This document shows positions 36,644-44,117 of a stretch of 64,000 nt of DNA, piece after piece; position 1 is the stretch's first letter, and each line of letters opens with the position of its first letter. This stretch comes from Acidovorax_G lacteus. GTDB taxonomy: Bacteria; Pseudomonadota; Gammaproteobacteria; Burkholderiales; Burkholderiaceae_C. The notes under the pieces were generated by a model, which made no database searches, was not told where the DNA came from, and saw only the letters and a list, made by a program, of their open reading frames with translations. Location of the stretch: assembly GCF_039540375.1 (NCBI RefSeq), contig NZ_BAABEX010000028.1, positions 42,554 to 106,553 on the forward strand, in the 5' to 3' direction. The position numbers and the translations under genes are program-made.

Positions 36644-37960
36644 ATGCACGCCCAACGTTTTCGCCTTTCCTGCCTGGCCGTCGCCACAGCCGCTCTGCTT
36701 GCCGCCTGCGGCGGCTCGGATGGCCCCAACCGCGGCGACCTGCTTGAAACGCCGGCCGTCCTGACCACGCTCACCGCCGCGCAAATCGACGCCGCTGCAG
36801 CCTCCGCGGGCCTGCAGGCGCTGGCAGGCAAGGCGCAGTGCGATGTGAAGGTCGTGGCGCTGAACTATTCCACGATCGGTGTGCAGCCGGGCGAAACCAC
36901 CAATGCCTCGGGTGTGATGCTGGTGCCCGCGGGGGCCTGTACCACGCCAGCGGCCCTGGTGGCTTACGCCAAGGGCACCGATGTGCAAAAACCCCGTACC
37001 CTTGCGAACCCGCAGGACAGCGAAACCTTCCTGCTCACGGCGATGTATGCCGCGCGTGGCTATGCCGTCGTGGCCACCGATTACCTGGGCTTTGCCAAGT
37101 CCAACTACAGCTACCACCCGTACCTGCATGCCGACTCGGAGGCGACATCCGTCATCGACTCGGTGCGTGCGGCGCGCAATGCGGCGTCGACCGTGGGCGC
37201 ATCGCTGTCGGGCAAGGTGATGTTCACCGGCTACTCGCAGGGCGGCCATGCGTCCATGGCGGCGCACCGCGCTGCCGAGCGCGACCATCCGACGGAATTT
37301 AACGTGGTGGCCGGCGCGCACCTGGCCGGTCCGTACAACCTGTCGGGCTCGCTCAAGCTCACTGAGGCGATTGCAGGCTACCAGTTCTTCGTGCCCTACC
37401 TGGTCACGGCCTGGCAGAAGGCCTACGGCAACGTTTACACCGACGTGAACCAGGTGTTCAAGGCACCGTATGCCAGCTACATCGAGACCCTGCTGCCAAG
37501 CCCCACACTGAACTACACCACGCTGGTGACCTCGGGCCGCCTGCCGGGCGGTCCTGGCGTAACGCCCAACCAGGCGCGTGATGCGATTTTCCAGTCGGCT
37601 TACCTGCAGGGGGCGCAGACCAGCAACACGCACCCATTGTTCTTGGCAGCCAGAAAGAACGACCTGCTCGGCTGGAACCCCAAGGCGCGCGTGCTGCTGT
37701 GCGGTGGTGCGGGCGACCCGACCGTGCCGCCGGCCGTGCATCAGGCGCCCATGAAGGCCGACTTCGACAGCCGTGGCCTGACCAACGTCGTGTCGGTGGA
37801 TGTGGACGCTGCCATCCAGGCCACGTTTGGCCCGGGGGGTAAGGCGCCGACCGATCCGACCTCTGCGGCCTTTGCCACCTACTACGGCAACTACCACGGC
37901 ACCTACGAGCCGCCTTTCTGTCACGCCCAGGCGCGTGCTGTGTTCGACGCTGTGCGCTGA
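36644..37960 (+). CDS. Lipase/esterase-like alpha/beta-hydrolase lipoprotein
   Basis: A 438-residue exported hydrolase: signal LSCLAVATAALLAACGGSDG with lipobox LAAC, then a mature domain with the nucleophile elbow FTGYSQGGHASMAAH (G-x-S-x-G), GYAVVATDYLGFAKSNYSYH before it, and CGGAGDPTVPPAVHQ as the probable acid site. The C-terminal YHGTYEPPFCHAQ may supply His. It resembles secretory-lipase-type esterases. GGAGG at 36630-36634 lies nine bases before the ATG. Monocistronic, with a shared terminator after it. Confidence 0.82.
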   Translation: MHAQRFRLSCLAVATAALLAACGGSDGPNRGDLLETPAVLTTLTAAQIDAAAASAGLQALAGKAQCDVKVVALNYSTIGVQPGETTNASGVMLVPAGACTTPAALVAYAKGTDVQKPRTLANPQDSETFLLTAMYAARGYAVVATDYLGFAKSNYSYHPYLHADSEATSVIDSVRAARNAASTVGASLSGKVMFTGYSQGGHASMAAHRAAERDHPTEFNVVAGAHLAGPYNLSGSLKLTEAIAGYQFFVPYLVTAWQKAYGNVYTDVNQVFKAPYASYIETLLPSPTLNYTTLVTSGRLPGGPGVTPNQARDAIFQSAYLQGAQTSNTHPLFLAARKNDLLGWNPKARVLLCGGAGDPTVPPAVHQAPMKADFDSRGLTNVVSVDVDAAIQATFGPGGKAPTDPTSAAFATYYGNYHGTYEPPFCHAQARAVFDAVR

Positions 37961-38003
37961 GCGCCGTCTGCAAGGGCCCCTTTCCAAGGGAGCCTGCAGC
38001 AGC

Positions 38004-38034
38004 AAAAAAAGCCGACCCAAGGGTCGGCTTTTTC
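38004..38034. terminator. Bidirectional terminator between convergent genes
   Basis: AAAAAAA, then AGCCGACCC, loop AA, GGGTCGGCT, TTTT: symmetric A/T runs serve the lipase-like gene (+) and the GDSL-like gene (-). Confidence 0.9.
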
Positions 38035-38062
38035 ATGGTGCGTGACAGGCGACTGGAGGTGC

Positions 38063-39019
38063 TTACCAGCGTGCGCGCAGCCGATCGTAGGCGTAGTTGC
38101 CCAACTGGCGGTGCGCCGAGGGTGTGAGGTACACCGGGTCGGCGAACACATAAGCGTCGGCCGCAGCGTTGGCCAGCAGCGTCGAGCCGGTGCACAGCGC
38201 CGAATTGACCTGCCCCGCTCCGATGCCGATGCCGTTGCTGGCGTCCACCGAGATGCAGACCGGCGTGGTCGCGTTGTTGAAGCCATAGGAGCCCGGCGTG
38301 CCCACGTACAGGTTCACGTAGTAGGCGGTGTCGATGTAGAGCACGTTCGCGCCCAGGTCCACCACTTCGACCAGCAGGCCTTCATTGAAGCGGCTGCTGG
38401 CGTCGCTCAACAGTCCTTCGCGGCCAATGGTCTTGGCCCAGGGTGTCTTGCCCAGGTCGTAGGTGCCGGTCACCACCACATACTTGGCACCGGCCTGCAC
38501 CAGACGGCGTACCTGCTGGCCCAGCGCCTGCCCGGCCTGGCGCGAAGCATCCACCATCTGCGTGGGCGTCATGCTGCCAGCCGTCACGGCGGCCATGTGG
38601 GCGATCACGTCGCTCACGCCGGCGTTCATCAGCACGATATCGCTCTTGCCAAAAGTGCCGCCGCCGGCCAGGTACTGGCTCACCTGGTCGGTCACCGTCG
38701 GGGTGCTGGCATTGCCGGCCGCATCGGGCTTGGTGGCCGTGCGGGCGTTGCCCGTAGCGTAGCTCAGTCCGCCCGAGGCGGCGGGGGCCAGCGTCTTGCC
38801 GTAGCGCGACACGAGCTGCAGGGTCCAGTTGTTCACCGAGCCGTTGTTGACGGTGTAGCGCGTGCCTTTTTGGCCGATGTCGGTGAGTCCGTCGCCAAAC
38901 GCAATGAAGCGGTCGGGCGTGATGGCCGATTCGGTGGTGCTTGAACCGCAAGCCGCCAGCAACGTGGCCGATGCAACAGCGGCGACCAGGGCGGTGCGGC
39001 GCATCCATTTAACTGCCAT
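38063..39019 (-). CDS. GDSL/SGNH-hydrolase-like lipoprotein lacking the nucleophile serine
   Basis: 318 residues with lipoprotein signal ALVAAVASATLLAACGSSTT. The fold blocks of SGNH hydrolases are visible: block I as RFIAFGDGLTDIGQKG, block III region as DIVLMNAGVSDVIAHMA, and block V as DPVYLTPSAHRQLGNYA with the Asp/His pair. In block I the family's F-G-D-S becomes F-G-D-G (codon GGA), and the G-x-N-D of block III becomes GVSD. Both the nucleophile and an oxyanion residue are therefore altered, so hydrolase activity is doubtful. The frame is intact with a proper signal peptide, so it is not an obvious pseudogene. Confidence 0.78.
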   Translation of the reverse strand: MAVKWMRRTALVAAVASATLLAACGSSTTESAITPDRFIAFGDGLTDIGQKGTRYTVNNGSVNNWTLQLVSRYGKTLAPAASGGLSYATGNARTATKPDAAGNASTPTVTDQVSQYLAGGGTFGKSDIVLMNAGVSDVIAHMAAVTAGSMTPTQMVDASRQAGQALGQQVRRLVQAGAKYVVVTGTYDLGKTPWAKTIGREGLLSDASSRFNEGLLVEVVDLGANVLYIDTAYYVNLYVGTPGSYGFNNATTPVCISVDASNGIGIGAGQVNSALCTGSTLLANAAADAYVFADPVYLTPSAHRQLGNYAYDRLRARW

Positions 39020-39157
39020 GTATTTCTCCCATGAAGGTGGCGAATAGTTTAACGACGCCGCGCAAGGGCCGCCCTGCCGCGCTGGCGTCGTCCCCCTGCC
39101 CGCATCGCGCAGCGACGCGATAGCGGGGGGGAGGCACGCAGGGCCTCGGGGGGTGTC

Positions 39158-40162
39158 TCAAGATGCCGCGCGGCGCAGGCGGTCTCGCACACCCTCCCAT
39201 TCGGGGGTGTCGGGGGGTGTTTCGATCCAGATCAGTTTGACCTCTTCGGCATCCAGTGCGCGCAGCGTGGCAAACAGCTGCCGGGCGGTGCTGCCAGCGT
39301 CGTCGGGCATGCGCCGCACCAGCACGCGGGCTGAGCGGGCTTTGATGGGCGACCGCGCGTAGATCGCCAGATGCGCTGCATCAGAGCCGAGCAGGTCGAG
39401 CCCAGTCTGCAGCGCTTTGGCGTCCATGAGGCGCACACGGGCCGTGGGCGCGTAGTGCGACTCCAGCGTGCCCGAGGCGCGCGGCGTGGCGCCCTCTGCC
39501 ACCTCGTCAGGGCTGCGCGGGGCCATGCCGCAGACGGCTTCAATCTGCGCGCGGGTGATGGCGCCGGGGCGCAGCAGCACGGGCACGCTGCGCGTGCAGT
39601 CGATGATGGTGGATTCGATGCCCACGTCGCAGGCACCGCCGTCGAGCACCAGCAGGGCATCACCGAGTTCGTCGCGCACATGCGCAGCCGTGGTGGGGCT
39701 GACGCGGCCGAAGCGGTTGGCGCTGGGCGCGGCCAGCCCCCAGACCACGCGCTCGCCAGCGGGCGGGTGCGCGCAGGCGCGCAGCACGGCCTGCGCCACG
39801 GGGTGCGAGGGGCAGCGCACGCCCACGCTGGCCTGCCCGCCCGCGGCGGCGGCAGCCCGGTCTGCCCGGCGCGGCAGGATGAGCGTGAGCGGCCCGGGCC
39901 AGAAGGCCTGCGCCAGTGCGCGGGCCCAGGCGGGCACGCTGTGGGCGAAGTGGTCGATGGCCTCGGCCTCGGCCACGTGCACGATCAGCGGGTGGTCGCT
40001 CGGGCGGCCCTTGGCGGCAAAGATGGCGGCCACGGCCGCGTCGTTGTCGGCGTCGGCCGCTAGGCCATAGACGGTTTCGGTGGGCAGGCCCAGCAGGTCG
40101 CCCCGGCGCAGGGCCGCTGCGGCGGCCTGCACCGAGGTGTCGAGGGGTCCAGGCAGGATCAT
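39158..40162 (-). CDS. tsaC: L-threonylcarbamoyladenylate synthase, Sua5 (long) type
   Basis: 334 residues: an N-terminal YrdC/TsaC domain (RRGDLLGLPTETVYGLAADA, GRPSDHPLIVHVAE, FWPGPLTLILPRR, GVRCPSHPVAQAVL, APSANRFGRVSPTTAAHV, ESTIIDC) and a C-terminal Sua5 domain starting at ASGTLESHYAP. The length identifies the Sua5 rather than the short TsaC form. It makes threonylcarbamoyl-AMP for tRNA t6A, upstream of TsaB/D/E. It starts 14 bp after purK on the same strand. Gene could equally be named sua5 or ywlC. Confidence 0.93.
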   Translation of the reverse strand: MILPGPLDTSVQAAAAALRRGDLLGLPTETVYGLAADADNDAAVAAIFAAKGRPSDHPLIVHVAEAEAIDHFAHSVPAWARALAQAFWPGPLTLILPRRADRAAAAAGGQASVGVRCPSHPVAQAVLRACAHPPAGERVVWGLAAPSANRFGRVSPTTAAHVRDELGDALLVLDGGACDVGIESTIIDCTRSVPVLLRPGAITRAQIEAVCGMAPRSPDEVAEGATPRASGTLESHYAPTARVRLMDAKALQTGLDLLGSDAAHLAIYARSPIKARSARVLVRRMPDDAGSTARQLFATLRALDAEEVKLIWIETPPDTPEWEGVRDRLRRAAS

Positions 40163-40176
40163 CGCGGGCGGCCTGC

Positions 40177-41352
40177 TCAGAACGGCGCAATGCCCAGCAG
40201 CGCAGCCGCCTGCAGGGCGGTGCTGCGCGCGGCCTCGGCGGTGGGCGCGGTGATGTTCAGGTGGCCCATCTTGCGGCCGCGCTTGGCCTCGCGCTTGCCG
40301 TACAGGTGCAGGTTGGTGCCGGGCAGCGCCAGCACCGCATCCCAGGCCGGCGTGCGCGGCGTGTCGCCACCGGGCGCAAACCACAGGTCGCCCAGCAGGT
40401 TCAGCATCACGGCCGGGCTGTGCTGGCGCGGCGGCGTGAGCGGCAGCCCTGCCATGCAGCGCACCTGCAGCTCGAACTGCGACACGTCGCAGGCGTTCTG
40501 GCTGTAATGGCCGCTGTTGTGCGGGCGCGGTGCGATCTCGTTGACGACCAAGCGGCCGTCTTGCAGCACGAAGAACTCGACGCACAGCACGCCCACGTAC
40601 TGCAAGCCGTTTGCTATCGAAATTGCAGCGGTTTGTGCTTGTTTGGCAAGCACGGGCGGCACATTTCCTTCATAAACTTCGGTGACGGCGAGGATCCCCT
40701 GGCGGTGCAGGTTGCGCTGCACAGGCAGCAGCACGCACTGGCCGTCCTGGCCGCGCGCCACGATCACCGAGCATTCGAGTGCCAGCGGCAACATCTGCTC
40801 CAGCACGCAGGGCACGCGGCCCATCTGCTCCCAAGCGGCGGCCAGCTCGGCGCGGGTGCTCACGCGTGCCTGGCCCTTGCCGTCGTAGCCCATGCGAGCC
40901 GTCTTGAGGATGCCGGGCAGCAGCGCATCGGGCACGGCCGCGAGCTGCGCGGGTGTGTCCACCACGGCATACGGCGCACAGGGCACGCCGCACTGCACGA
41001 AATGCGCTTTCTCGCGGGCGCGGTCCTGCGCCACGGCCACGGCGGCCGCGCCCGGGGCCACCGGGCGGCGCGCGGCCAGCGCGTCCAGCGCGGCGGCGGG
41101 CACGTTCTCGAATTCGGTGGTCACCGCGTCGCTGACGGCGGCGAGCTGCGCAAGGCCTTGGGCATCGTCGTAGGCCGTGCGGATGTGGTGATGGCTCACC
41201 AGGCCCGCGGGGCTGTCCGGGTCGGCGTCGAGCACGGCCGTGAAGTAGCCCATGGCCTGGGCCGCATGCACGAACATGCGGCCGAGCTGGCCGCCGCCAA
41301 GCACGCCCAGCGTGCTGCCGGGCAGAAGGGGTTGAGGAGTGGATGGGTTCAT
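40177..41352 (-). CDS. purK: N5-carboxyaminoimidazole ribonucleotide synthase PurK
   Basis: A 391-residue ATP-grasp enzyme: STLGVLGGGQLGRMFVHAA, FENVPAAALDAL, ILKTARMGYDGKGQARV, and the metal loop VVNEIAPRPHNSGHYSQNAC. It carboxylates AIR with bicarbonate and ATP in purine synthesis, feeding PurE. ATG 41352 was chosen over an upstream in-frame ATG because the nucleotide-binding motif follows directly. Residues encoded around 40613-40660 (VLAKQAQTAAISIANG) coincide with a short palindromic repeat; the protein length is not increased relative to the family. Confidence 0.95.
   Translation of the reverse strand: MNPSTPQPLLPGSTLGVLGGGQLGRMFVHAAQAMGYFTAVLDADPDSPAGLVSHHHIRTAYDDAQGLAQLAAVSDAVTTEFENVPAAALDALAARRPVAPGAAAVAVAQDRAREKAHFVQCGVPCAPYAVVDTPAQLAAVPDALLPGILKTARMGYDGKGQARVSTRAELAAAWEQMGRVPCVLEQMLPLALECSVIVARGQDGQCVLLPVQRNLHRQGILAVTEVYEGNVPPVLAKQAQTAAISIANGLQYVGVLCVEFFVLQDGRLVVNEIAPRPHNSGHYSQNACDVSQFELQVRCMAGLPLTPPRQHSPAVMLNLLGDLWFAPGGDTPRTPAWDAVLALPGTNLHLYGKREAKRGRKMGHLNITAPTAEAARSTALQAAALLGIAPF
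40613..40660 (-). repeat. Short palindromic repeat copy inside purK coding sequence
   Basis: On the minus strand CCCGTGCTT, seven bases, AAGCACAAACCGCT, then AATTTCGATAGC: the same order of parts as the intergenic copies, AT-rich against a GC-rich gene, with mismatches in the stem. Confidence 0.55.
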
Positions 41353-41431
41353 CGCCGGGCGGCCCCAAGAGGAAAAAATGGCGCCTCCGGGGCGCTGCAA
41401 CGCGCGCAGCGGTGGGGCGTAGGCATCGTGT

Positions 41432-41923
41432 TCATGCGGGCGGCAAGGTCATGGCGCGTGCTGCGGCTGTCTGCTCGGCGCGGAAGGCTTCGAGCCGTGC
41501 GCGCAGTGCCGGGTCTTCGCCCGCCAGCAGGGCCACGGCAAACAGCGCTGCGTTGGCCGCGCCGGCCGTGCCGATGGCAAAGGTGGCCACGGGCACGCCC
41601 TTGGGCATCTGCACGATGCTGTGCAGCGAGTCCACGCCTTGCAGGTGGCGGCTGGCCACCGGCACGCCCAGCACGGGCACCACGGTCTTGGCGGCGATCA
41701 TGCCCGGCAGGTGGGCGGCCCCGCCCGCGCCCGCGATGATGGCCTTGAGCCCGCGCCCGGCGGCGCTTTCGGCGTAGGCGAACATGTCGTCGGGCATGCG
41801 GTGGGCCGAGACCACGCGTGCCTCGTGGGCGACATCGAATTGCTGGAGAATCTGCACTGCGTGCTGCATGGTGTCCCAGTCGCTGCTGGAGCCCATGACC
41901 ACGCCGATCTGGATGGGTTTCAT
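41432..41923 (-). CDS. purE: N5-carboxyaminoimidazole ribonucleotide mutase PurE
   Basis: 163 residues: GVVMGSSSDWDTMQHAVQIL, VVSAHRMPDDMF with the conserved His, IAGAGGAAHLPGMIAAKT, LGVPVASRHLQGVDSLHSIV and FAIGTAGAANAALFAVALLA. It rearranges N5-CAIR to CAIR. First gene of purE-purK-sua5; 79 bp to purK. A TAAAATCGCGGGTT stretch lies upstream on its strand. Confidence 0.96.
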   Translation of the reverse strand: MKPIQIGVVMGSSSDWDTMQHAVQILQQFDVAHEARVVSAHRMPDDMFAYAESAAGRGLKAIIAGAGGAAHLPGMIAAKTVVPVLGVPVASRHLQGVDSLHSIVQMPKGVPVATFAIGTAGAANAALFAVALLAGEDPALRARLEAFRAEQTAAARAMTLPPA

Positions 41924-41975
41924 GGTGTGTGGGGCCGGGCGTGTTCGCCCTGCTGCCGCCGTGGTGGAACCCGCG

Positions 41976-41981
41976 ATTTTA
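41976..41981 (-). promoter_or_regulatory. Putative -10 box of purE-purK-sua5
   Basis: On the minus strand TAAAAT followed by CGCGGGTTCC, 53 bp before the purE ATG. It shares TAAAATCGCGGGTT with the fba upstream region. It lies 30 bp from the divergent ybbN start. Confidence 0.4.
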
Positions 41982-42010
41982 CTTTTTGCGACCTTGAAGG
42001 CCTGAACCAC

Positions 42011-42904
42011 ATGATCGATGTGACCGTAGAGAACTTTGAAGCGGACGTGATTGCCGCTTCGATGAGCGTTCCCGTGCTGGTCGATTTCTGGGCGCCGTGG
42101 TGCGGCCCGTGCAAGTCCCTGGGGCCGGTGCTCGAAAAGCTCGAAACCGAATACGCCGGCCGCTTCATTCTGGCCAAGATCGATTCCGACCAGGAGCAAC
42201 AGCTCGCAGCCATGTTCGGCATCCGCAGCATTCCGACCTGCGTGCTGCTCAAGAACGGCCAGCCGGTGGATGGCTTCATGGGCGCGCTGCCCGAAGGCCA
42301 GGTGCGCGCCTTCCTCGACAAGCATGTGCCCTCGGCCGAAGAACTGGTGGCCGAATCCGACGAGCAGGCCGCTCAGGAAGCGCTGGCCGATGGCGATGCC
42401 GACACCGCACTCGAAAAGCTGCAGCACGCCGTGGCCACCGACCCAGCCAATGACGAGGCCCGCTTTGACTACGTGCATCTGCTGCTGCAACTGGGCCGCG
42501 ACGACGACGCCAAGGTGGCGTTCGCCCCCGTGATCGCCAAGGCCGCCGGCTCGCGCCGCTTGGGTGCCCTCAAGGCCTGGATGGACGCGCGCGACAGCCA
42601 GGCCGCTGCCGACCTGGCGGCGCTCGATGCCCGCATTGCCACCAACAAGCGCGACTTCGATGCGCGGTACGCGCGCGCCCAGCACTGCATGGCCGTGGGG
42701 CGCTTCACCGATGCCATGGATGAGTTGCTCGAGGTGCTGATGCGCGACAAGGCCTGGAACGACGAGGCTGCGCGCAAGCTGTACGTGGCCATTCTCGAAA
42801 TCATCGAGCCGCCCAAGCCCAAGGTGGCCGAAGGGCAGATCCCGCCGGAAGACCCGGTGGTGGCCCAGTACCGCCGGCGTCTGAGTTCGGTGGTACTGAG
42901 CTGA
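42011..42904 (+). CDS. ybbN: Thioredoxin-TPR co-chaperone (YbbN/CnoX type)
   Basis: 297 residues: an N-terminal thioredoxin domain with the active CGPC at Cys31/Cys34 (FWAPWCGPCKSLGPVL), IRSIPTCVLLKNG with the cis-Pro, then TPR-like helices from ~120 (EALADGDADTALEKLQHAVA, TNKRDFDARYARAQHCMAVG, DEAARKLYVAILEII). It is a cytoplasmic holdase/co-chaperone in E. coli; there the thioredoxin site is degenerate, whereas this copy keeps both Cys. It sits between purC and purE, reading the opposite way to both. Confidence 0.92.
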   Translation: MIDVTVENFEADVIAASMSVPVLVDFWAPWCGPCKSLGPVLEKLETEYAGRFILAKIDSDQEQQLAAMFGIRSIPTCVLLKNGQPVDGFMGALPEGQVRAFLDKHVPSAEELVAESDEQAAQEALADGDADTALEKLQHAVATDPANDEARFDYVHLLLQLGRDDDAKVAFAPVIAKAAGSRRLGALKAWMDARDSQAAADLAALDARIATNKRDFDARYARAQHCMAVGRFTDAMDELLEVLMRDKAWNDEAARKLYVAILEIIEPPKPKVAEGQIPPEDPVVAQYRRRLSSVVLS

Positions 42905-42934
42905 AACCGGCGCTGGCCTCCGGCCGCGCCTGCC

Positions 42935-42967
42935 ATGCAAAAGGGCCCCGCGGGGGCCCTTTTGCAT
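42935..42967. terminator. Bidirectional terminator between ybbN and purC
   Basis: A perfect 15-bp stem ATGCAAAAGGGCCCC / GGGGCCCTTTTGCAT with loop GCG, with A and T runs on both sides. Confidence 0.9.
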
Positions 42968-42983
42968 GGGGGAGGCGAGCCGG

Positions 42984-43916
42984 TCAGCCCAGCAGGCGCT
43001 GCAGCGCCTCGCGGTACTTGGCCGCGGTTTTTTCGATCACGTCGCGCGGCAGGCGCGGGGCCGGAGCGGTCTTGTCCCAGGGCTTGCCGTTGACCTGCGC
43101 TTGTTCGAGCCAGTCGCGCACGAACTGCTTGTCAAAGCTCGGCGGGTTGTCGCCACGCGCCAGCGCCTCGGCGTAGCCTTCCACCGGCCAGTAGCGCGAG
43201 CTGTCGGGCGTGAGCACCTCATCCATCAGGACCAGCGTGCCATCGGCGTCCAGGCCGAACTCGAACTTGGTGTCGGCAATGATCATCCCTTTGGTCAGCG
43301 CGATCTCGGCCGCGGCCTGGTACAGCGCAATGCTGATGTCGCGGATGCGGGCGGCCAGGTCCGGGCCGATCATCTCCACGGTGCGTTCGAAGGTGATGTT
43401 CTCGTCGTGTTCGCCCACCGCGGCCTTGGCGGCCGGCGTGTAGATGGGCTCGGGCAGCTTGGCCGCGTTGGTCAGCCCTGCAGGCAGGGGCACGCCGCAC
43501 ACCGACAGCGAGGCCTGGTACTCCTTCCAGCCGCTGCCAGCCAAGTAGCCGCGCACCACGGCCTCCACCGGAATCGGACGCAGGCGCTTGACCAGCATCG
43601 AGCGGCCGCGCACCTGCGGCACTTCTGCCGCCGTGACCACGCTTTCCGGATCGTCGCCCGTGAGGTGGTTGGGGCACAGGTGTCCGAGCTTGTCGAACCA
43701 GTACAGCGCCATTTGCGTGAGCAGCTCGCCCTTGCCCGGAATCGGCTCGCCCATGATCACGTCAAAGGCCGAGAGGCGGTCGCTGGCCACCATCAGGATG
43801 CGGTCGTCGCCCACCGCATAGTTGTCGCGCACCTTGCCGCGCGCCAGCAGGGGCAGCGATTGCAGGGCCGAAGTGTGCAGGGCGGTCGATGTGGGCTGGG
43901 GGCTGGGGGCGGTCAT
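42984..43916 (-). CDS. purC: Phosphoribosylaminoimidazole-succinocarboxamide synthase
   Basis: 310 residues of the SAICAR synthetase long type: LLARGKVRDNYAVGDDRILM, ASDRLSAFDVIMGEPIPGKG, VEAVVRGYLAGSGWKEY, GMIIADTKFEFGLDADG, LMDEVLTPDSSRYWP. It joins CAIR and aspartate. Separate from purE by the oppositely oriented ybbN, so it has its own transcript. Confidence 0.96.
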   Translation of the reverse strand: MTAPSPQPTSTALHTSALQSLPLLARGKVRDNYAVGDDRILMVASDRLSAFDVIMGEPIPGKGELLTQMALYWFDKLGHLCPNHLTGDDPESVVTAAEVPQVRGRSMLVKRLRPIPVEAVVRGYLAGSGWKEYQASLSVCGVPLPAGLTNAAKLPEPIYTPAAKAAVGEHDENITFERTVEMIGPDLAARIRDISIALYQAAAEIALTKGMIIADTKFEFGLDADGTLVLMDEVLTPDSSRYWPVEGYAEALARGDNPPSFDKQFVRDWLEQAQVNGKPWDKTAPAPRLPRDVIEKTAAKYREALQRLLG

Positions 43917-44021
43917 GTGGAGCAGCGGGTCACGGCGCGGCGGCTGCCGGCGTTGTCACAAAGGGGCGGGGCGACGGGCCGCACGGTGCACCACGGGTGG
44001 CGCTGCGCGCAGCAACGCCTG

Positions 44022-44027
44022 ATTTTA
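44022..44027 (-). promoter_or_regulatory. Putative -10 box of purC
   Basis: TAAAAT on the minus strand, 105 bp before the purC ATG, preceded by GCGCCCGCG. The 200-bp gap to the MFS gene holds nothing else I recognise. Confidence 0.3.
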
Positions 44028-44117
44028 CGCGGGCGCTTTGAGGGACAGCGGCAGGCGGGCGCATCGGGCACACTGCACGCTTTGCCCGCCTTGCTGCGCT
44101 GCACAGGGCCGCACGCC

